From Clostridiaceae bacterium (GTDB lineage Bacteria; Bacillota; Clostridia; Lachnospirales; Lachnospiraceae), in assembly GCA_902362865.1 (NCBI GenBank), contig CABIYE010000012.1:1-64000 (forward strand): DNA of 64,000 bases, written 5' to 3'. Positions 32,571 through 41,324 of the stretch are shown one piece after another; within the stretch, counting starts at the first letter, position 1, and each line of letters opens with the position of its first letter. Below the pieces are notes generated by a model. It had not been told where the DNA came from, made no database searches, and saw only the letters and a list, made by a program, of their open reading frames with translations. A program made the translations under genes and the position numbers.

Positions 32571-35500
32571 TTATCGTCCATACACGTCTATAAAACGATT
32601 CATAATTGTTGCTGTAACCGCCCTGTTAGCAGTTCCCTGCGGATTCAGCATTCCCTGATCGCCGCTGATAAGCCCGCGGTTTACCGCCCACTGCATCGCC
32701 GTCTCAGCAAAAGCCGTTACCTGACCTGCATCCGGGAAGGCATAGAATGTATCCTGACTGCCGCTTATGTTCACATCATATCCCTTATAGCAGGCATACC
32801 GGTACATCATTGTGGCAAACTGTTCTCTTGTCATTGCATCATCCGGTCCGAAATATCCGTTAGAATAGCCTCCCACAACTCCTGTCTCCTTCGCCCAGGC
32901 AATTGCGTCCGAATAATACAGGCCGCCCGCCACGTCCGGGAACGTATGTGCATCAAATGAAACCGCCGGTTCTCCTTCATAACGATATAAAATAATTGCA
33001 AACTGTCCTCTTGTAATATTATCCGCCGGACCGAATTGCCCGTTGGAATATCCACTCATCAGATTTTCAATATAGGCTTTATTTAAATAGTTGTAATACC
33101 AGTCTGTCGTTTGAACATCTGTGTAAACCTTCTCTGTTCCATATACCTTCACTGTACACACGGCAGTTTTTCCGTTCAGCTCTGCTGTAACCTGTGCCTG
33201 TCCCGGCCACAGTGCCGTAATCGTTCCATCTTTATCCACACGAAGAACATTGCTGTCCGAACTCTTCCATGTAACATCTCCGGCATAGCCCGCCGGTTCG
33301 ACAGTCACATGCAGTTTTATGCTTTCCTTGATAACCATCTCCCGGTCAGGTTCCTCAAAAGAAATCCTTACCTGTGGTTCTGATGGTTCTTGTGGATCCG
33401 ATGGCTCTTGTGGCTCTGATGGATCCGACGGCTCTTGTGGCTCTGATGGATCCGACGGCTCTTGCGGATCTTCTTCCTCTTTTCCAACAGACAGAATAGC
33501 AGACGCCTGAAAATATCCTTCCTTTGTTGACGCATCAATCGTTGTCTGACCGGACTTTGACAGAGATTTCAGCTTTCCATTCTCCACGGTTACAAGGTCC
33601 ATGTCACCACTCTTCCAGTTCACGCCTGCCGCAGTCAGTTTCGTTTTCCCATTTGTTCCGGGATTCACAATGTAAGCATATAACTCAGCCGAAGAATTTT
33701 CTTCCATTTTCTGGTTATCCGGAGCGATTCCAAATTCATACTGGTAAGATTCCGGTTCTCCCCAGATTATACCGGTCGAATTATTAGCTTCGTCAAAGGT
33801 TTCCATAGCAATTGCAATTTCTTCTGTCACCTCACGGTCAGCAGGCTGGCTGCAATCTGCCGAAGCTTCATTTTCTCCAAAGCACTGTACCCAATAATAC
33901 TGTCCGTCTATCTGGAAACACCCAATACCGATCGTTGTAAAGCTTTCTGTTAAAATATTTTCCCTATGTCCGTCAGAATTCATCCATGAATCCATTGCCG
34001 CCGCCGGAGACGTCTGCCAGGCCGCCACATTCTCTGCATGCATAAGCTGATTCAGATCAAAGCAGCTGGAACTGTCAGGCCTGGTATGTGCGAATAGAAC
34101 AGAGATTTCTGCTGCCCTCGTCATTGCCGTTTCCAGCAGCGACTCATCCATAATAAGCGCTCCCATGCCATTTTCCGCACGTTTTTCGTTGACAATCTTC
34201 AACACTTCGTATGCAAACCCATACTTTCGCGTGCCTGAAACAGCCACCTCATCCAACCGGCGATATCCATTTATACCAAATGCATCCATTTCCGGATTCA
34301 GACAAGTAATTTCTGTTGCTTTCGGAAATGCTATAGGATGAATAAATGTCACCGTTTTGGGAACAGTAATTGCTTCCAATACCGTACATCCATAAAAAGA
34401 AACCCTGCTTATAGATGTTACTCCTTCATTCAAACTAACAGAAGACAATGCTCTGTCATTGAGAAACGCCTGATATGGAATTAATTTCAATCCTTTGCTG
34501 GTAAAAGATGTTAATGCAAAACATTCTCCAAAACATCCATTCCCTATCTCCTCAATATTCTCCGGAAGTTCTACCTCTGACAGTGAATAACACCTTGCAA
34601 ATGTCCGGGCATACAGTTTACGAAGTTCCCTGCTAAAAGTAATGTCCGTCAAAGAACTGCATTCCTCGAACATTTGATAAGAAGTACTCTCCAATCCCCC
34701 GCCAAAAGCTACAGATTCCAGATTTTCGCACCCAAAAAAGGTAAAATATCCCACTTCTGTCACGCTGTCGGGAATCACAACAGAACGCAGACTATAACAC
34801 TCCTGAAATGCAGATTCTCCCAGTTCTGTCACCGTATCCCCCAATGAAACAGACTGCAGGGATTGATTTCTAGCAAATGCCATCGTTGCGATTTTTGTTA
34901 CTTTCTCCGGAACAATATATGCCGTCCGGGATGCTCCCGCCGGATAGGCAAACAGGGTTTTCCCCTGATCCGAAAAGAGCACGCCTTCCTCTGCTGAAAA
35001 TATTTCATTTCCTTCTTCTACCTGAAAAGCCGCTATTTTTGTAGCAAAAAACGCATAGCCACCAATAGAGGTCACTTCGCTTCCTATGGTAAATTCTGTT
35101 AAAGCAGTATTCTGAAATGCATAATTTGCAATCTTCGTTACTCCTTCTGCCGTTATTGCACGTAAATTCCCGCATTCTGCAAAAAGCCCCGACGGAAGCG
35201 CTGTAATTTTTACAGGAAGTGTAATATTTTCCAGTGAACTGCAGCCATAAAAAGCTGCTTCTCCCAACGCGGAAACCGAATCCGCAATCCTAATATCCGT
35301 AAGATTGGTACAATTATAAAATGCCATTTTGCCAATAGACGTAATCCCGTCTTCGATCACAATTGATTTGACAGACAACCTGTCGCTGTACCATCCGGGA
35401 TCATTACTCGTGCTATAATCTGACATGTCACCTGAACCAGAGATCGTAAGTACTCCATTATCCAGTATCCATGACGCACTATCACCGCACGTTCCTTCTA

Positions 35501-35687
35501 CCTCCATACACGTAATTTCTTCCCCTGTTTCTTCTTCCGAAATCACATATCCCTCAGGTACTTTCGCTTCCTCTTCATTGCACAGCTTTTCGCTCTCCGC
35601 CCTTACAGACGCAGCCGGAAACAGCAAAAGCGCCGCAAATAAAACGAAGCCGAAGCCTTTCCATATTTTTTTATAAATCTCCTGCAT
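32571..35687 (-). CDS. BspA-like leucine-rich repeat, CAP and SLH surface protein
   Basis: This is an exported protein of about 1038 residues. After a signal peptide (to about residue 30) come many LRR_5 repeats (about 90-480; pattern IGKMAFYNCTNLTDI). A CAP/SCP-like domain follows (about 500-640; HTRPDSSSCFDLN, AENVAA, WMNSDGHRENIL), then two Ig-like domains and, between them, a Pro/Glu/Ser linker of imperfect EPSDP repeats. Three SLH motifs at the end should bind the cell wall. The start at 35687 has GGGAGGAG at good spacing; the longer frame upstream covers the promoter and is rejected. A role in adhesion is suggested by the LRRs, but no ligand is known. Confidence 0.88.
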   Translation of the reverse strand: MQEIYKKIWKGFGFVLFAALLLFPAASVRAESEKLCNEEEAKVPEGYVISEEETGEEITCMEVEGTCGDSASWILDNGVLTISGSGDMSDYSTSNDPGWYSDRLSVKSIVIEDGITSIGKMAFYNCTNLTDIRIADSVSALGEAAFYGCSSLENITLPVKITALPSGLFAECGNLRAITAEGVTKIANYAFQNTALTEFTIGSEVTSIGGYAFFATKIAAFQVEEGNEIFSAEEGVLFSDQGKTLFAYPAGASRTAYIVPEKVTKIATMAFARNQSLQSVSLGDTVTELGESAFQECYSLRSVVIPDSVTEVGYFTFFGCENLESVAFGGGLESTSYQMFEECSSLTDITFSRELRKLYARTFARCYSLSEVELPENIEEIGNGCFGECFALTSFTSKGLKLIPYQAFLNDRALSSVSLNEGVTSISRVSFYGCTVLEAITVPKTVTFIHPIAFPKATEITCLNPEMDAFGINGYRRLDEVAVSGTRKYGFAYEVLKIVNEKRAENGMGALIMDESLLETAMTRAAEISVLFAHTRPDSSSCFDLNQLMHAENVAAWQTSPAAAMDSWMNSDGHRENILTESFTTIGIGCFQIDGQYYWVQCFGENEASADCSQPADREVTEEIAIAMETFDEANNSTGIIWGEPESYQYEFGIAPDNQKMEENSSAELYAYIVNPGTNGKTKLTAAGVNWKSGDMDLVTVENGKLKSLSKSGQTTIDASTKEGYFQASAILSVGKEEEDPQEPSDPSEPQEPSDPSEPQEPSDPQEPSEPQVRISFEEPDREMVIKESIKLHVTVEPAGYAGDVTWKSSDSNVLRVDKDGTITALWPGQAQVTAELNGKTAVCTVKVYGTEKVYTDVQTTDWYYNYLNKAYIENLMSGYSNGQFGPADNITRGQFAIILYRYEGEPAVSFDAHTFPDVAGGLYYSDAIAWAKETGVVGGYSNGYFGPDDAMTREQFATMMYRYACYKGYDVNISGSQDTFYAFPDAGQVTAFAETAMQWAVNRGLISGDQGMLNPQGTANRAVTATIMNRFIDVYGR
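33376..33475. repeat. In-frame coding repeats for the EPSDP linker
   Basis: Short tandem DNA repeats of roughly 15-30 bp encode the Pro/Ser/Glu/Asp linker between Ig-like domains. They are in frame, so copy number changes would only alter linker length. Confidence 0.8.
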
Positions 35688-35729
35688 CTTTTCTCCTCCC
35701 TTCTTTTTCATGAGTAATGCTATATTCAT

Positions 35730-35758
35730 ATTATAACCCTGCATAATAATATTTTCAA
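35730..35758 (-). promoter_or_regulatory. Promoter of the LRR/CAP/SLH gene
   Basis: On the minus strand TTGAAA (35753-35758), a 17-bp spacer and TATAAT (35730-35735). The -35 box overlaps the stop of the upstream SpoIID-like gene. Confidence 0.75.
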
Positions 35759-37122
35759 TAAGCCGAAAGCTCCGTCCCCGGATAGAACAGCCCCAATATC
35801 TCCTGATATCCTTTCCCTTGTTTTGCCATCTCATTGGCTCCGTTCTGGCTCATACCGATCCCGTGTCCGTATCCGCCCCCTTCTATTACAAACATCTCCC
35901 CGCTCTTCTCAATTGTAAAAAAGGCGCTGGGAAGAAGTTCTGTACTGCCCACTGCCGTCCCATCGTTTTTTACAATCGTATATCCGCTGCCGCCAAGCGC
36001 TCTGCGGATTTTATTTTCTGTATCTACCGTTACACTTCCCTTATCCCCGGATGCCACAATCTGAAGCGCCACATCTCCGGCTCCCCGCCGGGTTACTTCT
36101 ACAGAAGTAAGGGTTCCTACATCCACCCCTGTGTTCAGACCCACGAGGTTGGACAGTGTAGTTACCGGAACCTGCGCCGTCCAGTGATACCACGGCAGCT
36201 CTTTTTCATAGTCCCCCTCATCTCCGCAGACTGCCACGCTCTGCAGGTAGGCATTACTTTCATTTACCGCATCTCCCCACGCTTCCATATCGGTTGTCCT
36301 TCCACAGGAAGTAGAATAGTAATAAGTAACTGCAATCTGTCCCTGATACAGCAATACCTGTCCTGCCGTCTCCCTGACCGCCGCTGCTGCGGTATCCTGA
36401 GGCTGGCTGTTATTGTAGACCTGATAATCCGTACTGTCATTCATATGGGCCTCATACTCCGGATAACCATAAGAAGCTGCCTGACGGTATGCATAACTTC
36501 TGGCACAAACTGCCTGCGCCTTCAGTGCCTCCATCTCATAAGAAGCCGGCATCTCGCTGGGAACCACCTTGCAAAGATAATCTTCCAGAGGAAGCTCATT
36601 AATCATCACAATACCTTCTGCCGTTGTCCGAAGCTCCAACGTCCCTGCATAACAGGGATTTCCGTACCCCCGCTCTATCTGGTACACCTGAATCTCATCG
36701 CCCTGCCCTGCTGCTGTAACCCGGATATTTCCGGCGGCAAACCTGGCGTCATCCGGCCGGACTGTCAGCACCTCCCCGGCCTGCCACTCTTCCGTCTGTC
36801 CGCCGTATGTAATATGAAGCCCGGACGATGCAGCTATCCGTACTTCCGGATGCACAATCTCCTGATATCCGGTAGACATCAAGACCACTCTGACCGTAGG
36901 ATTTACAGATGTCTGTGTCCCTGCATTTCCCCCGGCTGTCCCGTCCGGATTCCCATTCTCCCCGGAACTTCCATCCGTTCTGCCGCTGTCCGTCTTTTCA
37001 TTTCCCACAATAGAATCCCGGCTTTCTTCTCCTCCTTGGAGCATATGCATCAGCCCCACACTCAAAATAGCAACAACAAGAATCGTCACAAGATAACTTC
37101 CATATACTTCCCCGTTTTTCAC
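35755..37122 (-). CDS. SpoIID/LytB domain protein
   Basis: The 455-residue protein has an N-terminal membrane anchor (about 10-28), a Ser/Gly/Asn-rich spacer and a SpoIID domain. The conserved core PLEDYLCKVVPSEMPASY with the catalytic-type glutamate and EALKAQAVCARSYAYR is present, and the C-terminal GYGHGIGMSQNGANEMA motif is intact. SpoIID enzymes are lytic transglycosylases acting on peptidoglycan stripped of peptides. The gene lies next to a surface protein and a metallophosphoesterase rather than sporulation genes, so it may be a paralogue with a cell-wall role. Confidence 0.87.
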   Translation of the reverse strand: MKNGEVYGSYLVTILVVAILSVGLMHMLQGGEESRDSIVGNEKTDSGRTDGSSGENGNPDGTAGGNAGTQTSVNPTVRVVLMSTGYQEIVHPEVRIAASSGLHITYGGQTEEWQAGEVLTVRPDDARFAAGNIRVTAAGQGDEIQVYQIERGYGNPCYAGTLELRTTAEGIVMINELPLEDYLCKVVPSEMPASYEMEALKAQAVCARSYAYRQAASYGYPEYEAHMNDSTDYQVYNNSQPQDTAAAAVRETAGQVLLYQGQIAVTYYYSTSCGRTTDMEAWGDAVNESNAYLQSVAVCGDEGDYEKELPWYHWTAQVPVTTLSNLVGLNTGVDVGTLTSVEVTRRGAGDVALQIVASGDKGSVTVDTENKIRRALGGSGYTIVKNDGTAVGSTELLPSAFFTIEKSGEMFVIEGGGYGHGIGMSQNGANEMAKQGKGYQEILGLFYPGTELSAY

Positions 37123-37169
37123 CCAAACACCTCTTGTCCGTCTTTGTCTCTAATCTATGTATTGTTCTG

Positions 37170-38369
37170 TTAAATAGAACCGAAATGAACCTTGACGGAG
37201 CAAATTTCCGCCTTCGTTCCCACTCTCATATTCGGTCCGAACAATCCTATCCCTGACGTCACAATATTGTGCATCTCCCCCTTCTTCAGATAACCGCAGG
37301 AATTCTCCCAGAACAGCTTCGTCACCAGATTTCCCGGGAACATCTGTCCATCATGAGTATGTCCGCACAGATCTATATCCACTCCCGCTTCAGACAATTC
37401 TTTCAATTCGCTTGGCTCGTGATCCAGCACAATTACCGGCTTTCTGCTGTCCAGCTTTTCCATAATCTCCTTCGGAGTCTTCCTTATGTCAATCCCTCTT
37501 CCCGGCTTTTTGGCATCCGGACGTCCATATAAATAAAAGCTGTCATCAATCAACACATATTCATCCTGTAAAAGCCGGATATTGGCATCTTCCAGAAATT
37601 CATCCATTCTTACGTCGCTGACTTTTTTCTCATTCTTATTTCCAAATGTGAATCCTGCCAGTATTTTTTCCTGTATGTCATGATTGCCGTAGCAGGCGTA
37701 CACCCCGTATTTACTTTTAATTCCTCTTAAAATAGACGCCAGTCTGTCCGGATTGTCGAGAGCCTCATATTCATTATCAAAAATATCTCCGGCAATCACC
37801 ACCAAATCCGGTTCCTGTCTATTGATCTTATCTACCATCTTCTTCATCTGATAGCATCCCACGTTATAGCCCAGATGCAGATCCGCCGCCAAAACGATAT
37901 GTAAATTTTCTACCTTACCTGCATCCTTATCTACCGTTACTTCATATTTTGTCGTATGTATCCTCCCTGCATGAACCACACCCCAGATACTGACTGCCAT
38001 AATAATCACAATACAAATTGCCCCGGTAACAACAAATGTCCTCTCAGCACGCAGAATTCCCTGATTCACCCATTTGCAATGGCGCAAAAGAATCCTTCCC
38101 AAATCCACAACCACTACCGTTAAAACCACGTACAGCATGACGCCGAGCCAATAGTTGCCGATTAATTTCATAATACGCCGCGCTTTCCCTTCCGGCAGTA
38201 AAAATCCCACCAGTATCGCACTGGCAAAAAATGTATACAGAACCACCACCGATACCTGTGTCCATATTTTTTGAAAAAGATGGCTGCATGTTCCCATCCA
38301 TCTTATCATCCACCGGATAATATAGATATTTACCAGAATGTATACTGGCGATAAATAAAATGCAATCAT
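37170..38369 (-). CDS. Membrane-anchored metallophosphoesterase
   Basis: From the ATG at 38369 this protein has about 399 residues. Four hydrophobic segments (about 5-150) are followed by a calcineurin-like phosphoesterase domain with the metal-binding motifs AADLHLGY, AGDIFDN, YGNHDIQ, DHEP and GHTHDGQMFPGN. It belongs with the YkuE/YaeI-like class; the physiological substrate is unknown. AGGAGGG precedes the ATG; a TTG nine codons upstream lies within the small-RNA terminator and is rejected. Confidence 0.86.
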   Translation of the reverse strand: MIAFYLSPVYILVNIYIIRWMIRWMGTCSHLFQKIWTQVSVVVLYTFFASAILVGFLLPEGKARRIMKLIGNYWLGVMLYVVLTVVVVDLGRILLRHCKWVNQGILRAERTFVVTGAICIVIIMAVSIWGVVHAGRIHTTKYEVTVDKDAGKVENLHIVLAADLHLGYNVGCYQMKKMVDKINRQEPDLVVIAGDIFDNEYEALDNPDRLASILRGIKSKYGVYACYGNHDIQEKILAGFTFGNKNEKKVSDVRMDEFLEDANIRLLQDEYVLIDDSFYLYGRPDAKKPGRGIDIRKTPKEIMEKLDSRKPVIVLDHEPSELKELSEAGVDIDLCGHTHDGQMFPGNLVTKLFWENSCGYLKKGEMHNIVTSGIGLFGPNMRVGTKAEICSVKVHFGSI

Positions 38370-38395
38370 AAGCCCTCCTGCATATAGGTAAAACA

Positions 38396-38616
38396 AAGGC
38401 AGCCATCTCAGGCTGCCCTTTATCTTTTGTTGATACCCGAAAATGCCGGTTCCTGTATTTTGACTCCTAGCCGTAGCCAGGTGGGTGTCCGCATCTGCTT
38501 TTCTGTCTTCCCCTGCGTAACTCGGAGGCCTGACATATTACAGAGATATAGGAGTCCCGTTTAAAGTTTTGTAGGTTCAAAATTACAGGAGTTGTCGTAC
38601 ATCTCAGGTTTTCTAA
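38396..38616 (-). ncRNA. ssrS: Structured small RNA, probably 6S RNA
   Basis: An independent minus-strand unit of about 220 bases has a perfect promoter upstream and an intrinsic terminator at 38398-38417. The ends of the RNA pair in a long stem (TCCTGTA/TACAGGA, then TTTTGA/TCAAAA). After a purine/AU-rich bulge a second stem, GACTCCTA/TAGGAGTC, encloses a branched terminal part containing GACACCCACCTGG. One long rod with a bulge near the middle is the 6S RNA plan, and the ACACCCACC stretch recalls Firmicute 6S RNAs. The bulge is more one-sided than I would expect, so 6S identity is probable rather than certain. It contains no convincing reading frame. Confidence 0.6.
38398..38417 (-). terminator. 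Terminator of the small RNA
   Basis: GGCAGCC pairs with GGCTGCC around a 6-base loop and is followed on the minus strand by TTTGTTTT. Confidence 0.78.
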
Positions 38617-38621
38617 AACTT

Positions 38622-38650
38622 ATTATACCCTATTATGCCACGTTTTTCAA
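38622..38650 (-). promoter_or_regulatory. Promoter of the small RNA
   Basis: On the minus strand TTGAAA (38645-38650), a 17-bp spacer and TATAAT (38622-38627). Confidence 0.82.
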
Positions 38651-38658
38651 CAAAAATG

Positions 38659-38690
38659 TGCCATTCTTAAGAATGGCACATTTCTCCAGA
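38659..38690 (-). terminator. Terminator after pckA
   Basis: AAATGTGCCATTC and its complement form a perfect hairpin, followed on the minus strand by TTTTTG. Confidence 0.8.
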
Positions 38691-38703
38691 ATTTTATATA
38701 AAA

Positions 38704-40401
38704 CTAATCTAATTCTGCAACCAGCTTCTTCAGCGCTTCTACAGCCTCGTCCGGAAGTTTGTCATATCCGCCTTTTTCTACAGCGAATGCTTCTACTTCA
38801 TTTACACGATCCTGCATACGAGCCTTTAACTGAGAAGTATATTCTGCATCGTTCATATCCGGAACAAATCCTTCCCAATCCATGATCTCGATATCAGAGA
38901 ACGGTCCCCACTGATGGAAATCTGCTCTCTTCTCAACAATTGCTTCCAGAACGCCAAGCGTATCCTTTGGCTGAACCTTCTTGCCCATGAAATCACCTGT
39001 ATTAACGATATAGCAGTCTACATTCTTCTCTTCAACCAGCTTTTTGAACTTCTCATAGTCATTTGCCAGAGGATAGGTTCTGAATGGATTTGCATAAGGA
39101 ACAACAACCAGTTTGTTCGGGTCTACACCAGGAGCAAGTCTCTCTGCGGAAGAACGCTTGGTAGCAAGTGTCGCTCCCATAACAGATGCAAGTGCAGCTC
39201 CTTTCAGTTTAACTACCGGCGGAATGGTAGGATCTTTCATAATCCAGAAGATAGCATTTACAGGAGCGTCAATCTTATCTACACGGTTCGGAGACCATAA
39301 TTTAGACTTGATAGCACGTCCGTTACCATTTCTGATATCCTCTGTTACTAACTGAACCTTGCCGTCCTCATCCAGTGTAGCAGAGCAGTTCTGAGCTGTC
39401 AGCAGATACTGATTGTCCGGGCATCCTGTCGGATAATCAGCCGTCTTATCGAAATAAGTAGGCTCAATTGCAATAGATGCACAAGTATCCGTATTAATGA
39501 TAAATGCATCGTCATGAAGCACTTTAATCTCATATTTTCCGCCATGTTTTGCATGTGTAAGAGTAGATTTACCGGAACCGGAAAGTCCGTATACAGATGC
39601 AACATATTTTGTTCCGTCTGGCAGTAAGTACTCTTTCTGTCCGCCATGGCAGGAAGCATATCCGTTACGGTTAGCAATTGCCCATACCATAGTAAGAGTT
39701 CCCTTTTTGTGCTCTCCGAAGTATCTCATACCAAGGATGCATGCACAGTTCGTTTCTGTATTGAAATAGCAAAGAGTCTTCTTTGCCGGATCACTTAAGC
39801 AGTCAAAGCTTACTCCCGGAGCTTCTTCCGGAATCCACTGCGGATCAGAGAAGATATAGATATCTGCCTCTTTTCCATCTCCAACCGGCTGAGATTCCTT
39901 ATACATCTTTACATATTCATCAGACATATACTGGAAATTCAGCATCCAGTTATACATAATATTTTCTTCACCTTCCGGAATTAACAGATGGCACTTAACC
40001 ATAAATTCCGGATCAAGTCCTGCAAATACTGTTGCGTGGTACATCTTTTTCCAGCGTGACTTATAAACAGCATCCATCGCAACCTTGTCAAGAGCGTCGC
40101 AGTCTACTCCCGGCTCTCCTGCAATACGGCGTGCCGTAGCATAACGTCCTGTGATAGCACCGTCATTAAATAACAGAACCTTCGCATCAGCATCCAGTCC
40201 AAATTCTTCTCCTCTATATACAGGCATATCTGTTACAATCGTACCCGGAGAATTCTTTGCCAGGTTATATGCCTCTTTTAAAGTTTCTACCTTAACAACA
40301 TTGTTTCCATAAAACGCCGCTTCAATAATGGAACGAGTTTTTGAAAATCCTGGTTTGCCTTTTCCAATTTCGCTGATTGGATAATTCGCTTTTGTTGACA
40401 T
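38704..40401 (-). CDS. pckA: Phosphoenolpyruvate carboxykinase (ATP), divergent clade
   Basis: This enzyme interconverts oxaloacetate and PEP with ATP/ADP; in fermenters it often runs towards oxaloacetate. It is 565 residues, somewhat longer than the usual 525-540. The P-loop reads YGLSGSGKST and the second metal/kinase motif is VLHDDAFIINTD. These differ from the common FGLSGTGKTT and GDDEHGW forms but keep the key lysine and aspartates. NRNGYASCHGG and RTYPLANDYEKF are typical of the Firmicute variant. It has its own promoter (TTGACT, 17 bp, GATAAT), RBS AAGGAGG and terminator. Confidence 0.85.
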   Translation of the reverse strand: MSTKANYPISEIGKGKPGFSKTRSIIEAAFYGNNVVKVETLKEAYNLAKNSPGTIVTDMPVYRGEEFGLDADAKVLLFNDGAITGRYATARRIAGEPGVDCDALDKVAMDAVYKSRWKKMYHATVFAGLDPEFMVKCHLLIPEGEENIMYNWMLNFQYMSDEYVKMYKESQPVGDGKEADIYIFSDPQWIPEEAPGVSFDCLSDPAKKTLCYFNTETNCACILGMRYFGEHKKGTLTMVWAIANRNGYASCHGGQKEYLLPDGTKYVASVYGLSGSGKSTLTHAKHGGKYEIKVLHDDAFIINTDTCASIAIEPTYFDKTADYPTGCPDNQYLLTAQNCSATLDEDGKVQLVTEDIRNGNGRAIKSKLWSPNRVDKIDAPVNAIFWIMKDPTIPPVVKLKGAALASVMGATLATKRSSAERLAPGVDPNKLVVVPYANPFRTYPLANDYEKFKKLVEEKNVDCYIVNTGDFMGKKVQPKDTLGVLEAIVEKRADFHQWGPFSDIEIMDWEGFVPDMNDAEYTSQLKARMQDRVNEVEAFAVEKGGYDKLPDEAVEALKKLVAELD

Positions 40402-40433
40402 GCTTATTCCTCCTTAAAATCCGAATTTGGTTT

Positions 40434-40462
40434 ATTATCTCATTTTTCCTGTCAAAAGTCAA
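40434..40462 (-). promoter_or_regulatory. pckA promoter
   Basis: On the minus strand TTGACT (40457-40462), a 17-bp spacer and GATAAT (40434-40439). Confidence 0.7.
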
Positions 40463-40499
40463 TACTTTAACAATTTTTTAACCAGCTTCCCGGCACATA

Positions 40500-40535
40500 A
40501 AAATGCAGGATTAAAAACCTAATCCTGCATTTTGA
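40500..40535 (-). terminator. Terminator overlapping the cdd stop codon
   Basis: AATGCAGGATT pairs with AATCCTGCATT around a short loop, followed by TTTATG on the minus strand. The cytidine deaminase stop codon lies within the stem. Confidence 0.75.
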
Positions 40536-40953
40536 AACCTTTCGGCAGTAATTCACTTAAACGAAATATTTCCAGGCACTCCCTGTCTTCTCCACATATA
40601 ATTAAGAACCGTTCCGGGTCACAAAATTCCGCCATCACTTGACGGCACACGCCGCAGGGATAACACTTCTCTAATCTCTTCCTGCCTCCGGCAATAGCAA
40701 TCGCCGCAAAATTCCTGCATCCTGCCGCCACGGCCGTAAAAAAAGCGGTACGTTCTGCACAGTTGGTCGGTCCAAAAGCGCTGTTTTCTATATTACATCC
40801 GCCAAAGACCTGACCGTCGTCACATAATAGCGCAGCTCCCACCTGATATCCGGAATAAGGGCTATAGGACTGTTCTCTTGCCTTCACCGCCTGCTCCCAA
40901 AGCGCTTTTGCCTCTTCTGCGCCCATCTCCACGGCTGCTTTCCTTTCATTCAT
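40519..40953 (-). CDS. cdd: Cytidine deaminase
   Basis: The enzyme deaminates cytidine and deoxycytidine for salvage. It is 144 residues from the ATG at 40953, which has GAGGAG at 7 bases. The zinc-site motifs are TNCAERTAFF, with cysteine as first ligand and catalytic glutamate, and PCGVCRQ. This is the tetrameric all-cysteine type. It lies 11 bases downstream of the small membrane protein gene and ends in a terminator. Confidence 0.92.
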   Translation of the reverse strand: MNERKAAVEMGAEEAKALWEQAVKAREQSYSPYSGYQVGAALLCDDGQVFGGCNIENSAFGPTNCAERTAFFTAVAAGCRNFAAIAIAGGRKRLEKCYPCGVCRQVMAEFCDPERFLIICGEDRECLEIFRLSELLPKGFKMQD

Positions 40954-40964
40954 TACAGCGCTCC

Positions 40965-41312
40965 TCAAATCCCATAGTGCTTCCGATTAATCTTCCTGGC
41001 CACATATGCGTACAGAAGGAGCGTCACAATCACAATCAGATTCATAATAAAAATAAGAATTCCAAGCGGCATATAATAAGCATTTATCACCTCACACACA
41101 CCGGAGAGTAAAAGAACAATCGTCAAAAGAAGAAGCGGCATCGACATCTCCTTCACATATCCGTCAATGTCTTTGCATTGCTTATACTCTGCCCCCTTCG
41201 GCATAATAATGGTACTGTCAATCTTATGCTTCGTCACCATCATAATAAAAGAAGAAAGGCAATAAACCCCTGCTCCAATCCCTATAAAGGCAAATAAACT
41301 TCCCGTTTCCAT
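40965..41312 (-). CDS. Small membrane protein (DUF3784-like)
   Basis: This is a protein of about 115 residues with three hydrophobic segments (about 5-25, 58-80, 84-106). A polar cytoplasmic-type stretch between the first two contains the sequence MPKGAEYKQCKDIDGYVKEM. It resembles DUF3784 proteins, whose function is unknown. The ATG at 41312 has GGGAGG at 6 bases. It is placed between thrC (12 bases away) and cdd, probably in one transcript. Confidence 0.65.
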   Translation of the reverse strand: METGSLFAFIGIGAGVYCLSSFIMMVTKHKIDSTIIMPKGAEYKQCKDIDGYVKEMSMPLLLLTIVLLLSGVCEVINAYYMPLGILIFIMNLIVIVTLLLYAYVARKINRKHYGI

Positions 41313-41324
41313 AGACATCCTCCC

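Noticed and set aside
33376..33475. CRISPR-like repeats
   Set aside because: Repeats are short, contiguous and in frame, coding for a Pro/Ser/Glu linker.
35818..37173. 451-codon open frame on the plus strand
   Set aside because: It lies opposite the SpoIID-like gene, which has clear motifs; the plus frame has a shadow-like composition (His/Cys/Arg-rich) and no RBS.
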